From CAVQBJ01 sp963819075 (lineage in GTDB: Bacteria; Actinomycetota; Thermoleophilia; Solirubrobacterales; Solirubrobacteraceae): DNA of 64,000 nucleotides. The position numbers were made by a program, and so were the translations under genes. Shown piece after piece: positions 11,682 through 21,400 of this stretch (its first letter is position 1; the number at the start of each line of letters is the position of its first letter). The stretch lies in NCBI GenBank assembly GCA_963819075.1, contig CAWFUP010000002.1, forward strand, positions 806,001-870,000, in the 5' to 3' direction. A model generated the notes under the pieces. That model was given only the letters and a program-made list of their open reading frames with translations, was not told the DNA's origin and made no database searches.

Positions 11682-13361
11682 ATGGATCCTGACGTCGTGT
11701 TGCACGGGCAGAACCGTAACCGGCGATCACCAAGGGCAGGTGACGCGACCGCTGCGAGACGGACGGTGGCGCTGCGCCGCGCCGCCCGAATCGTCGTCGG
11801 GCTGGCGGTCGCCTGGGCAGCGGTCGGTGCGCTCGTGGGCGCGTCGGCGGCGGTCGCCGCGGACTGGCCGTCGGCCGGCCACGACCTGGGCGACAGCCGC
11901 ACACAGCCGGGGGAGTTCGCCATCAACCGGTTCGACGTCTCGCAGCTCGCGCCGAAGTGGGTCTTCACCACGCACGGCGACGTGAGCGCTACGCCCACGG
12001 TTTCCGACGGGGCTGTCTACTTCCCCGATTGGGGCGGGTACCTCAACGCCGTCAACGCCCGGAACGGCTCTCTGCTCTGGCAAGCGCCCGTCTCCGCCTA
12101 CACCGGCGTTGCCGGGGACGTGGCACGTAACAGCCCGGTGGTCGACTGGAACGAGCTCATCCTCGGCGACAACGCCGGGTACGGCCGCGCCGGCGGTGCC
12201 CACGTGTTCGCCGTGGACCGCTTCTCGGGCCGGCCGCTGTGGAACACCGTGGTGGACAGCGACCCCGCCGCCATCATCACCGGCAACCCCGTCGTCTATG
12301 GCGACGAGATCATCGTCGGGGTCTCGTCCAACTCCGAGTACGACTCGCTGTCACCGACGTTCCACTGCTGCACCTTCCGTGGCAGTCTCGTCGCCCTGCA
12401 GGCCAGCACGGGGAGGATCCTCTGGCAGACCTACATGGTGCCGCCCAACGGCGGGCCCTGCACGAGCGCGAGCCCGGCCAGCGGTTGCGGTTACAGCGGC
12501 GGCGCGATCTGGGGCACGCCGGTGATCGACCCCTGGACGAACAGCGTGTTCGTGTCCACCGGCAACAACTACACGACACCAGACGCGGCCGCGGCGTGCG
12601 AGCAGGCGGCCGTGGCGACCGGGGTCTCCGATGCGAACTGCACGGCGCCCGACGACTTCTTCGACAGCGTGGTGTCGCTCAACGTGTTCACCGGCCGGAT
12701 CAACTGGGGCCACAAGCTCGAGGGTTGGGACGTGTGGAACTTCGCCTGCGTCTTCGGGCGGGCGGTCAGCTGGTGTCCGTCAATCGAGGGTCCGGACGAC
12801 GATTTTGGTGGCTCGCTCAACTTGCTTCACTCCGGCTTCCGCACTCTCGTTGGCGCCGGGCAGAAGAGTGGCGTCTACTGGGCCCTCGACGCACGGACCG
12901 GCGCGCTCGTATGGGACACGCTCGTCGGGGCGGGTGGTGGCGCCGGCGGGATCCAGTGGGGGACGGCATTCGACGGCCGGCGGATCTACGTACCGATCTC
13001 CGATGCGTACGGCGTCCCGTACACGCTCATCTCGGGCCAGCCCGACAACGCCGGGTCGTGGTCCGCGCTCGACGCCGCCACGGGACGGATCCTGTGGCAG
13101 GTCGCCGACCCGAACGGCTCGGCCGACCTCGCGCCGGCAAGCGAGGCCAACGGCGTCGTGTACGTCGCCTCATCGGCCACGCAGGGCAACAACATGTTCG
13201 CCCTCGACGCCGCGAGCGGGAAGGTCTTGTGGGGCTTCCCGGCCCCGGGGCCCGTCTACGCGGGGCCGGCGATCGTCAACGGCACGGTCTACTGGGGCTC
13301 CGGCTACTACGTCGGAACGCCGAGCACCAAGTTCTACGCCTTCACGCTCGGCGGGCGCTGA
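11682..13361 (+). CDS. secreted PQQ-type beta-propeller dehydrogenase, polyvinyl-alcohol-dehydrogenase-like
   Basis: A 559-residue protein with a basic N terminus and a hydrophobic signal segment (residues 34-58) ending in AVAA, so it is exported. Eight-bladed quinoprotein propeller features are repeated: WVFTTHGDVSATPTVSDGAVYFPDWGG, NGSLLWQ, TGRILWQ, TGRINWG, TGALVWD and SGKVLWG. GPDDDFGGS holds the catalytic-Asp region, and vicinal cysteines (FHCCTF) recall the Cys-Cys ring above PQQ in alcohol dehydrogenases. There is no CxxCH haem site. The opening blade resembles polyvinyl alcohol dehydrogenase. GGGGGGTGAC before the ATG supports the start. Real substrate unknown; PQQ use is inferred. 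Confidence 0.82.
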   Translation: MDPDVVLHGQNRNRRSPRAGDATAARRTVALRRAARIVVGLAVAWAAVGALVGASAAVAADWPSAGHDLGDSRTQPGEFAINRFDVSQLAPKWVFTTHGDVSATPTVSDGAVYFPDWGGYLNAVNARNGSLLWQAPVSAYTGVAGDVARNSPVVDWNELILGDNAGYGRAGGAHVFAVDRFSGRPLWNTVVDSDPAAIITGNPVVYGDEIIVGVSSNSEYDSLSPTFHCCTFRGSLVALQASTGRILWQTYMVPPNGGPCTSASPASGCGYSGGAIWGTPVIDPWTNSVFVSTGNNYTTPDAAAACEQAAVATGVSDANCTAPDDFFDSVVSLNVFTGRINWGHKLEGWDVWNFACVFGRAVSWCPSIEGPDDDFGGSLNLLHSGFRTLVGAGQKSGVYWALDARTGALVWDTLVGAGGGAGGIQWGTAFDGRRIYVPISDAYGVPYTLISGQPDNAGSWSALDAATGRILWQVADPNGSADLAPASEANGVVYVASSATQGNNMFALDAASGKVLWGFPAPGPVYAGPAIVNGTVYWGSGYYVGTPSTKFYAFTLGGR

Positions 13362-13439
13362 CCGCGCGGAGCGGCGCCGCCTCAGGTTCGCCTCGGGTGC
13401 GGCCGACATCGACGCATCAGTCTGACGAGAGTTAGCTCC

Positions 13440-14123
13440 GTGCGCCTCCTCGTCGCCCGCTGCACCGTCGACTATTCCGGCCGCCTGACGACCTCGCTGC
13501 CGGAGGCCGTGCGCCTGCTCATGTTCAAGGCCGACGGCTCCTTCCTGGTGCACGCCGATGCCGGTGGCTACAAGCCCCTGAACTGGATGACGCCGCCGAC
13601 GGTGATCGAGGAGGAGCCGGGTCGGGAGGGACCGATGCGGATCATCGTGCGCAAGCAGCGCGCCGAGGAGTGCCTGGAGGTCACGATCTCAGAGGTGCTC
13701 TGCGACGTCGAGCACGGGCTCGACGTCGACGCCGAGCTGGCCAAGGACGGGGTCGAGCGCGATCTGCAGCTGCTGCTCGCCGATCAGCCTCACGTCTGCG
13801 GTGAGGGGTTTCGTCTCGTACGACGCGAGTGGCCGACCGACATCGGCCCGGTGGATTTGATGTGTCGCGACGACGAGGACGACTGGATCGCGGTCGAGAT
13901 CAAGCGCACCGCCACGATCGAGGCGGTCGAGCAGCTGACGCGCTATCTCGAGCGCATCCGCCACGACCCGGCGATGGCGTCGTGCCGCGGCGTGCTCGCG
14001 GCCCAGCAGTTCAAGCCGCAGGCGCGGGTCCTCGCCGAGGCGCGGGGCCTCGACTGCGTCGAGGTCGATCTCGCCGTGCTGCGCGGTGAGCGCGAGCCCG
14101 AGCTGACGTTGTTCGCCGCCTGA
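13440..14123 (+). CDS. nucS: mismatch-specific endonuclease EndoMS/NucS
   Basis: A 227-residue nuclease. The N-terminal DNA-binding domain runs to about residue 110. The C-terminal RecB-like nuclease domain carries GPVDLMCRD and WIAVEIKRTATIEAVEQLTRYLE, giving the Asp, Glu and Lys of the active site. NucS cuts both strands at mismatches and provides mismatch repair in actinobacteria that lack MutS/MutL. The GTG at 13440 gives the canonical MRLLVARCTVDYSGRL opening. The C terminus ends in LTLF, compatible with a beta-clamp binding peptide, which NucS is known to use. Confidence 0.95.
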   Translation: MRLLVARCTVDYSGRLTTSLPEAVRLLMFKADGSFLVHADAGGYKPLNWMTPPTVIEEEPGREGPMRIIVRKQRAEECLEVTISEVLCDVEHGLDVDAELAKDGVERDLQLLLADQPHVCGEGFRLVRREWPTDIGPVDLMCRDDEDDWIAVEIKRTATIEAVEQLTRYLERIRHDPAMASCRGVLAAQQFKPQARVLAEARGLDCVEVDLAVLRGEREPELTLFAA

Positions 14124-14189
14124 GCACGCGCCCGCGCGGAGGGCCGAGCATCTAGGCTCTGGCTCTCCGACGAAAGGGTGCGACGTTCC

Positions 14190-14969
14190 ATGTCCGAAAC
14201 CGCTATCGAGCCCGCTGTCCTCACCGAGCGCCGGGGCAACATCCTGCTCATCACGCTCAACCGACCGGACGCGCGCAACGCCGTCAACGCCGCGCTGGCG
14301 GACGGCGTGGCCGGCGCGCTCGACGAGCTGGACGGCGACCGCGAGCTCGCGCTCGCCGTGTTGACGGGCGCCGGAAAGGGGTTCAGCGCCGGCATGGATC
14401 TGAAGGCGTTCGTGGCCGGGGAGAGTTCGCACGCCGCCGGCCGCGGGTTCGCCGGCATCACCCAGCGAGCGTCGTCGAAGCCGCTCATCGCGGCGATCGA
14501 GGGGTTCGCCGTGGCCGGCGGCTTCGAGATCGCGCTCGCCTGCGATCTCATCGTCGCCGCGCGTGGTGCGCGACTCGCGATCCCCGAGGTCAAGCGCAGC
14601 CTCGTTGCCGCCGGCGGCGCGCTCCTGCGCCTGCCGCGACGCATCGCCTACCACGCCGCCATGGAGCTCGCCCTCACCGGGGACCCGATCAGCGCCGAGC
14701 GAGGCTACGAGCTCGGCGTCGTCAACCGGCTTGCCGACCCGGGCACGGCCGTCGAGGTGGCACTCGAGCTCGCGGGGCAGATCGCTGTCAACGCGCCGCT
14801 CGCGCTGATCGCGTCCAAGCGGATCCTCGAGGCGCAGTGGGAGTGGGAGGGTGAGGAGGCCTGGGCGCGGCAGCGCGAGATCGTCGATCCGGTCTTCCGG
14901 TCCGCCGACGCCCGCGAGGGCGCGACGGCGTTCGCCGAGAAGCGCGAGCCCGTCTGGCGAGGCGAATAG
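14190..14969 (+). CDS. enoyl-CoA hydratase/isomerase family protein
   Basis: A 259-residue crotonase-fold enzyme. The oxyanion-hole segment is FSAGMDLKAF and the central GFAVAGGFEIALACD is present. The two positions equivalent to the catalytic glutamates of rat enoyl-CoA hydratase both hold Glu (IPEVKRS and AMELALTGD), so hydratase activity is likely. GAAAGGG lies 11 nt before ATG 14190, which was preferred over an upstream GTG at 14178. The acetyltransferase follows 10 bases later, probably in the same transcript. Chain-length preference is unknown. Confidence 0.92.
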   Translation: MSETAIEPAVLTERRGNILLITLNRPDARNAVNAALADGVAGALDELDGDRELALAVLTGAGKGFSAGMDLKAFVAGESSHAAGRGFAGITQRASSKPLIAAIEGFAVAGGFEIALACDLIVAARGARLAIPEVKRSLVAAGGALLRLPRRIAYHAAMELALTGDPISAERGYELGVVNRLADPGTAVEVALELAGQIAVNAPLALIASKRILEAQWEWEGEEAWARQREIVDPVFRSADAREGATAFAEKREPVWRGE

Positions 14970-14979
14970 CAGCGCCGAC

Positions 14980-15456
14980 GTGCCGCTCGCGCTTCGTCCG
15001 TTCGAGCCCAGCGACGATCGCGAGGTCATCGGCTGGTTCACCACTGCCGACGAGCTGCGCCGCTTCGCCGGCTCGTCGTTGCGCTGGCCGCTCAACGAGC
15101 GCCAGCTGCAGGCCGTACGCGACGGCCCCAACCTGAGCCCGTTCAGCGCGTACCTGTCGCCGGCGCGTCATCCGGCGTGCGGGCACATCGAGCTCGTGCG
15201 GCTGTCCGAGCCCGGCGTCGTGCGCTTCGCGCGCGTGGCGCTCGCGCCGTCGGTGCGGGGCCGCGGCCTCGGCCGCGAGCTCATCGGACTCGCGCTCGAG
15301 CAGGCCCGGAGCTGGGACGCGCGGCAGGTCGACCTGTTCGTCTTCGAGGACAACGAGCCGGCTCGCCGGCTATACGCGTCGTTCGGCTTTCACCAGATCG
15401 GAGTCGATCCGACCGATCCGACATCGCTGCGCATGAGCCTGACGCTCGACCGGTAG
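14980..15456 (+). CDS. GNAT family N-acetyltransferase
   Basis: A 158-residue GCN5-type acetyltransferase. The acetyl-CoA binding loop is VRGRGLGRELIGLALEQA, and motif B is NEPARRLYASFGFHQIG. The GTG at 14980 opens directly on the first strand (PLALRPFEPSDD); no ATG is available. It follows the enoyl-CoA hydratase by 10 bases. The acceptor (protein N terminus, amino acid or small molecule) cannot be inferred. Confidence 0.87.
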   Translation: MPLALRPFEPSDDREVIGWFTTADELRRFAGSSLRWPLNERQLQAVRDGPNLSPFSAYLSPARHPACGHIELVRLSEPGVVRFARVALAPSVRGRGLGRELIGLALEQARSWDARQVDLFVFEDNEPARRLYASFGFHQIGVDPTDPTSLRMSLTLDR

Positions 15457-15512
15457 CCGCCGTCGGACACGACCCCGGCCTGCCGCAGGGTGGGGGCCCA
15501 CTCGAGCGCCCT

Positions 15513-16775
15513 TCAGACGAGCTCGTCGACGTTCCGATCGGCCCACGCCACGGCCTGGCGGTACGTCTCGGCGACCTCCGGGTGGCGGCGGATGAGGTCG
15601 GCGGCGCCCTCGAAGTCGCCGCGCTCGTAGGCCACGACCCCGGTCAGCAGCGCCCCGAGCGCGCCGCTGCCGTCGAGGAGCGCCGTTGCGACCTCGCGAC
15701 GGAACGGCAGGTCCTCGAGCACGGTGGCCATCGGGGCGTCGACGAGCGCGTCGGCGACCGAGAACAGGCCGACCGTGAACGCGGTGTCCCCGGCGGAGCT
15801 GTTCTCCCCCGTCAGCAGCTGGCACATGCGGGCGCGCACGAGCGCCGTCACCAGCAGCGCGTTGGGAACGTCGCGCGCGCCGGCCAGGGCGACCATCAGC
15901 GCGAAGCGTCGCACCGTCACCGCGCCGAGCAGTACGAGGCCCTCGTGCACCGACCCGACGCGGCGGGGCAGATAGAGGTAGGCCGAGTTCGCGTAGCGCA
16001 GCAGGCGCATGCTGAGGCCCGCGTCGCGAGTGATGATGCGGTGCAGCTCGTCGAAGTCCTCGGTGTTGTTGAGGTCGCCCATCGCGCTGAGCGCCGACAG
16101 GCCGCGCGAGGGCAGGCGCTGCTGGCGCACGCGCGACGGCCGCGCGAAGAAGTACCCCTGGAAGGCGCCGAAGCCGAGCTCGCGGCAGCGCTCGAACTCC
16201 TCGCGCGTCTCGACCTTCTCGGCCAGCAGCGTGATGCCGGGGCGGCGCCTGTACAGCTCCTTGACCAGGGGCTCGAGCGCGTCGCCGGCGTGCTCGAGCA
16301 CGTCGACCTTGACGATGTCGGCGAAGTCGAGCAGCCGCTCGGAGTCCGGAGTCAGTCGGAAGTCGTCGAGCGCGATCCGGAAGCCGCCCTCGACGAGCTC
16401 CTCGAGGACCTCGAGCAGGGCGTCGTCGACGTGCTGGTCCTCGAGCAGCTCGAGCACGATGCGGCCCGGCGGCAGCGGGAACGGCCGGATGCTCAGCAGG
16501 AACTCACGCGCAACGTTGATGTAGGCGCGGTGCTCGCCGACGAGATCGTTGAGGCCAACCTCCATGAACCCGTCGACGATCACCGCCGAGGTGGCGGCCT
16601 GGTCGTCGATGACGTCCGCCGCCTGCGCGAACGGTTGGCGGAACAGGAGCTCGTAGCCGATCAGGCGCAGCCGGCGATCGAAGATCGGCTGGCGCGCGAC
16701 GGACAGGTCGCGCGTCGCGGGCGCCGGGCCGCGCGTCGTCGGGGCGCCTGGCGCGCCGGATGGTTTGTCGAGCAT
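15513..16775 (-). CDS. EAL-HDOD signalling protein (YuxH-type)
   Basis: A 420-residue protein with an EAL phosphodiesterase-like domain (about 25-225) and a HDOD domain (about 225-400). In the EAL part ELLFR, the Asn of YINVAREF, ELLED, ALDDF, KVD, AEKVE and GYFFARP match the metal and substrate positions. Loop 6 after DDF reads RLTPDS rather than the usual Gly-rich sequence, so c-di-GMP hydrolysis is doubtful. YuxH/CdgJ-like proteins are often catalytically dead regulators. AAGGAGGTCC before ATG 16775 is an excellent ribosome site. It is last in a minus-strand run after threonine dehydratase and YjbQ. Confidence 0.88.
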   Translation of the reverse strand: MLDKPSGAPGAPTTRGPAPATRDLSVARQPIFDRRLRLIGYELLFRQPFAQAADVIDDQAATSAVIVDGFMEVGLNDLVGEHRAYINVAREFLLSIRPFPLPPGRIVLELLEDQHVDDALLEVLEELVEGGFRIALDDFRLTPDSERLLDFADIVKVDVLEHAGDALEPLVKELYRRRPGITLLAEKVETREEFERCRELGFGAFQGYFFARPSRVRQQRLPSRGLSALSAMGDLNNTEDFDELHRIITRDAGLSMRLLRYANSAYLYLPRRVGSVHEGLVLLGAVTVRRFALMVALAGARDVPNALLVTALVRARMCQLLTGENSSAGDTAFTVGLFSVADALVDAPMATVLEDLPFRREVATALLDGSGALGALLTGVVAYERGDFEGAADLIRRHPEVAETYRQAVAWADRNVDELV

Positions 16776-16842
16776 CGTGCCTGGACCTCCTTCCCGGCAT
16801 CATCGGCGCCTGACGGGGGCGGCTTGATCTCACCGGGCCGCG

Positions 16843-17277
16843 TCACGCGGGCTCGCGTGCCTCGCCCCACGCCGTGACCACGAGCGAGCGCGGCCCGCCG
16901 AAGTCGCGGTGCTCGCACAGGTAGATCCCCTGCCACGTTCCGAGCGCAAGCCGTCCGCCGGCGATCGGGATCGACACGGACGGGCCGAGCAGCGACGCCT
17001 TGATGTGCGCCGGCATATCGTCGGGCCCCTCGACTGTGTGCGTCCAGTAGGACGCGTCCTCGGGCACCGTGACGTCGAAGAACGCGGCGAAGTCGCGCCG
17101 CACGTCCGGGCTTGCGTTCTCGTTGAGCGTCAGCGACGCCGAGGTGTGGCCAATGAACAGGTGCAGCAGCCCGACGGCGAGTCCGCCGACCTCCGGAAGC
17201 GCGTCGACGACCTCGCGGGTGACGAGGTGAAACCCGCGTGGCCGCTCGCGCAGACGGAGCTCGCGTTGGACCCACAC
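16843..17277 (-). CDS. YjbQ/UPF0047 family protein
   Basis: A 144-residue protein of the secondary thiamine-phosphate-synthase-like YjbQ family. The hallmark is GLLHLFIGHTSASLTLNENASPDVRRDF followed by DMPAHIKASLLG and GTWQGIYLCEHRDFGG, which bring together the conserved His and Glu residues. Thiamine phosphate synthase activity has been reported for homologues, but the physiological role is unsettled. The GTG at 17277 matches the usual WxQRELRLR opening. The frame stays open further upstream into the threonine dehydratase gene, where it looks non-coding. It is separated from that gene by 10 bases. Confidence 0.9.
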   Translation of the reverse strand: MWVQRELRLRERPRGFHLVTREVVDALPEVGGLAVGLLHLFIGHTSASLTLNENASPDVRRDFAAFFDVTVPEDASYWTHTVEGPDDMPAHIKASLLGPSVSIPIAGGRLALGTWQGIYLCEHRDFGGPRSLVVTAWGEAREPA

Positions 17278-17287
17278 GCGCGAAACG

Positions 17288-18259
17288 CTATCCGGCGCTC
17301 GGCGTACGGCCGGCGAGGACCTCAGCGAGCATCGCCGAGTCGACGTTGCCACCGGTCTGGATGACGGCGACGCGACGGCCGGCCGCGCGATCGCGCTCGG
17401 CGAGAAGCCCGGCCAGCGCGATCGCCCCCGCGGGCTCGGGCACGTTGTGCGTCGTGGCGAACAGCACCCGCATCGCCTCGGCGGCGGCATCCTCGCTCAC
17501 CGCCACGATCCGCGCCGCCCCGGCGAGGATCGCCGCGATCGCGTCTTCGTCGGGGACCCGGCAGGCCACGCCATCGACGAACGTGTCCGCGGACTCCCCC
17601 GCGATCAGCCGACCGGCGGCGAACGACCGCGCCGTGGCCGGCGCCCGCTCGGCCACCACGCCGACAATCTCCGTGCGCAGCCCGAGCAGGTCGCGCACGC
17701 GCATCAGCCCGCAGATCCCCGACCCCATCCCCACCGGCACGTACACGACGTCGAGCGCCTCGGCCGCCCTGAACAGCTCAAGCGCATACGTGGCCACCCC
17801 GAGCACGAGATCGCGATGAAACGGCGGCACGGCCTCCAACCCCCGCGCGACGGCCAACTCAACCGAATACTCCCGAGCCGCCTGATAGTCGTGCCCATGA
17901 ACGACCACCTCGGCCCCAAACCCCTTCATGGCGGCGTTCTTGTCCGGACTGTTCCCCTCCGGCACCACGATCACCGCCGACCGATCGAACGCCCGCGCGG
18001 CATACGCGAGGCTCTGCCCATGATTCCCACGGGTCGCCGACAACACCCCCGCGACCTCAGGCCGCTCCCGTACGAGCCGATCGAGATACACCAGCCCCCC
18101 ACGCACCTTGAACGCCCCCGTCGGCGTCTGGTTCTCGTGCTTCACCCACACCTCGGCCCCCACCGTCGAGCCGAGCAGCGGCCAGGCGCAGCAGCCAGTG
18201 ACGCCCACCCACCCCCGGACGAGCCGGGCAGCGTCGTCAAGCTCATCAAGCGAAAACAT
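17288..18259 (-). CDS. threonine/serine dehydratase, PLP-dependent
   Basis: A 323-residue fold-type II PLP enzyme without an ACT regulatory domain, so like catabolic TdcB rather than biosynthetic IlvA. The PLP lysine lies in PTGAFKVRGG. The Asn of SATRGNHGQSLAYAA contacts the cofactor, and a PVGMGSGICG loop binds phosphate. The usual phosphate loop is SGGG-like, so substrate specificity (threonine, serine or another hydroxy-amino acid) is open. ATG 18259 is preferred over the TTG before it. The gene heads a run with yjbQ and the EAL-HDOD gene. Confidence 0.85.
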   Translation of the reverse strand: MFSLDELDDAARLVRGWVGVTGCCAWPLLGSTVGAEVWVKHENQTPTGAFKVRGGLVYLDRLVRERPEVAGVLSATRGNHGQSLAYAARAFDRSAVIVVPEGNSPDKNAAMKGFGAEVVVHGHDYQAAREYSVELAVARGLEAVPPFHRDLVLGVATYALELFRAAEALDVVYVPVGMGSGICGLMRVRDLLGLRTEIVGVVAERAPATARSFAAGRLIAGESADTFVDGVACRVPDEDAIAAILAGAARIVAVSEDAAAEAMRVLFATTHNVPEPAGAIALAGLLAERDRAAGRRVAVIQTGGNVDSAMLAEVLAGRTPSAG

Positions 18260-18351
18260 CAAGGCTCACGAGCAAAGCGCAGCCGGCCGTTCCACCAGTG
18301 CTGCTCACTGACGTTGGGCATCCGAAGAGGCGACGGAGGGGTGGTGACCGG

Positions 18352-18378
18352 GGATGGCCCTTTATAACTGGGCCATCC
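18352..18378 (-). terminator. hairpin downstream of the 2-oxoglutarate dehydrogenase gene
   Basis: A perfect 9-bp inverted repeat GGATGGCCC/GGGCCATCC with an AT-rich 9-nt loop begins 28 nt after the stop codon of the minus-strand gene. No U tract follows. The position suggests termination before the next minus-strand gene. Confidence 0.5.
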
Positions 18379-18405
18379 ACGGTCGACGCCCCGCCGGCGC
18401 CGACC

Positions 18406-21400
18406 TCACCGCTCCCCCGGAGTCTTCCTGGGGTATTGCGACACCGGGACGCTCAGATCCAGCGCCGTCGTGATGATTCGCGACTGCTCGGCCACGTGCG
18501 CCGCCGGATACCCCTCGCCCGGGCTCGCCCGCTCGGGCCGCCCGATGTACCCGAAGTGGATGTGGTCGGGCATGATCTGCATCAGCCGGGGCGCCATGTG
18601 CGCACGCGCGCCCATGTTGCGCGGCTCCTCCTGCACCCACAGGACCTCGCTCAGGTTCGGGTAGCGCTCCATCAGCTTGAGGATCTGGCCCTCCGGGAAC
18701 GGGTACAGCAACTCGACGCGCCCGATCGTGATGGCCTCGCTGCCCTGGCGGTCGGAGTGCCCGACGAGGTCGTAGTAGATCTTGCCGGTGCACAGGACGA
18801 GCCGGGTCACCTTGCTCTCGTCGACGCGCGGCTCGCCGAGCACCGGGTGGAACTGGCTGTCGGACAGGTGGGCAAGGCGGTTCGTCGCCTGCGGCAGTCG
18901 CAGGAGCGACTTCGGCGTCATGATCACGAGGGGGCGCTGCTTGGCGATGCGCGCCTGGCGGCGCAGGAGGTGGAAGTACTGCGCCGGCGTGGTCAGGTTC
19001 GCGATGCGCATGTTGCCCTCGGCGGCGAGGGCGAGGAAGCGCTCCAGGCGCGCGGAGGAGTGCTCGGGCCCCGAGCCCTCGTAGCCGTGCGGCAGGAGCA
19101 GCGTCAGGCGCGAGCTCTGGCCCCACTTGGCCAGACCGGAGGCGATGAACTGGTCGATGATGACCTGCGCCGAGTTGACGAAGTCGCCGAACTGGGCCTC
19201 CCAGAGCACGAGCGTCTCGGGCGCCTCCTGGCTGTAGCCGTACTCGAAGCCGAGCGCCCCCACTTCGGAGAGCGGGCTGTTGTGCAGCTCGAAGGGGGCG
19301 AGCGCGCCGGGCAGGTTCTGGATCGGGCAGACCGTCTGGCCGGTGCGCGCGTCGTGGAGCACGAGGTGGCGCTGGCTGAACGTGCCGCGCTCCGTGTCCT
19401 GGCCGGTGAGGCGAATCGGCGTGCCCTCGGTGAGCAGCGAGGCGAAGGCGAGCGCCTCGGCGTGCGCCCAGTCGATGCCGCCGCTCTCGCCGAGCGCCTC
19501 GCGGCGGCGCTCGAGGACCTTGACGAGCTTGGGATGCACGGTGAAGCCCTCGGGCGTGCGCAGGAGCTCCTCGTTGATCGTGATGAGCCGGTCGGCGGCC
19601 ACCGCGGTCTTGACGTCCGGGCTCGGCGTGCGGTCGAGCTGGTACTCGCCGGTGCCGTGGTCGAGGTCGCCGCGCTCGGTGGCGGCGGCGATCCGCTCCT
19701 TCAGGCGCTGGTGCAGGTTGGTGAGGTTGTCCCAGACCTGCTGCTCCTGGAGGTCGACCCCCTCCTTGGTGACGACGCCGTCGGCGATCAGCCGCTCGGC
19801 CCACAGCTCGGCCACGCGCTTCTTCGCCTTGATCATCGCGTACATCTCGGGCTGGGTGTACGCCGGCTCGTCGGCCTCGTTGTGGCCGAAACGGCGGTAT
19901 CCGATGAGGTCGATGAGCACGTCGTGGCCGAACTCCTCTCGGAACGCGAAGGCGAGCCGCACCGCGCTCACGCATCCGGCGACGTCGTCGGCGTTGACGT
20001 GGATGATCGGCACGTCGAAGCCCTTGGCCAGGTCCGAGGCCCAGTGCGTGGAGCGGGCGTCGTCGGGGTCGGTGGTGAAGCCGACCTGGTTGTTGGTGAT
20101 GAGGTGAACGCTCCCGCCCACCTTGTAGCCGTCGAGCGCCTGCAGGTTGAGCGTCTCGGCCACGACGCCCTGGGCCGGGAAGGCGGCGTCGCCGTGGATG
20201 ATGATCGGCACCGCCGCGTCGGTGTCCTGGTGGGCGTGGGGGCCCTGGCGCGTCGTCTGGGCGGCGCGCGTGGCGCCAACGACGACCGGCGAGACGTACT
20301 CGAGGTGGCTTGGGTTCGACTCGAGGTTGACGCGGATCGACTCTCCGTCGGGAAGCTGGTAGGAGCCCTCGGCGCCGTGGTGGTACTTGACGTCGCCCGT
20401 GCCGCCCTGGGGGATCGTGGTGACGGCCTCGAGCGTCGAGGCGCCCTCGAACTCGGCAAAGATGGTGTCGTAGGGGCGTCCGAGGTTGTGGGCGAGCACG
20501 TTGAGGCGGCCGCGGTGGGCCATGCCGATGACGACCTCGCGGCCGCCGTGCGCGGCGGAGAGCTGGATCAGCTCGTCGAGCATCGGGACGGTCATGTCCA
20601 GGCCCTCGATCGAGAACTGTTTCTGCCCGAGGTAGGCCTTGTGCATGAAGCGCTCGAACGCGTCGACCTCGACGAGACGGCGCAGCAGTGCCTTCTGCTC
20701 GTCGGTGGTCAGTGGCGTGCGGAACGCACCGGACTCGATGTGCTCGCGCAGCCACACGCGCTGGCGGTGCGAGGTGATGTGCTCGATCTCGTAGGCGATC
20801 GTGCCGGTGTAGGTCTCGCGCAGGTGCGGCAGCGCATCCAGGAGCGTCGCGCCGGGTACCCACATGCGCAGGATCCGCGCGGGGATCGTGGCCATGATCT
20901 CGGGCGTCAGGCCGAGCGGCTCGGGGTCGAGCGCCGGGTCGCCCTCGGGCTCGGTGCCGAGCGGGTCCAGGCGGGCGGCGAGATGTCCGTGGGTACGAAA
21001 CGCCTTCAGCAGGGACATCGCGGCCTGGACGGCCTCCATGAGGTCCTCGCGCGACTGCTCGTCGATGGCGCCCGGCGCTGGCTCCCGGGCGGCGGCCGCG
21101 GCCGCCGCGGGAGCGGGCGGCGCCGGCTGGGGGCCGAGCTCGACGCCAAGCGCCGCGAACACACCCTCATAGAAGCCGTCCTCGCCCTGCAGGTAGTCCT
21201 CGACGCGGGCCAGGAAGCGACCGGACTCCGCTCCCTGGATGATGCGGTGGTCGTAGGTCGAGGTCATCGTCAGGACCTTCTCGGCGCCGATCATCGCGCC
21301 AATCGCGCCGAGGCCGACCGGGTAGGCGATCGACCCGGTGGCCACGATCGTGCCCTGGCCGGTCATCAGGCGCGGCACCGAGGCGACGGTCCCGAGGCCC

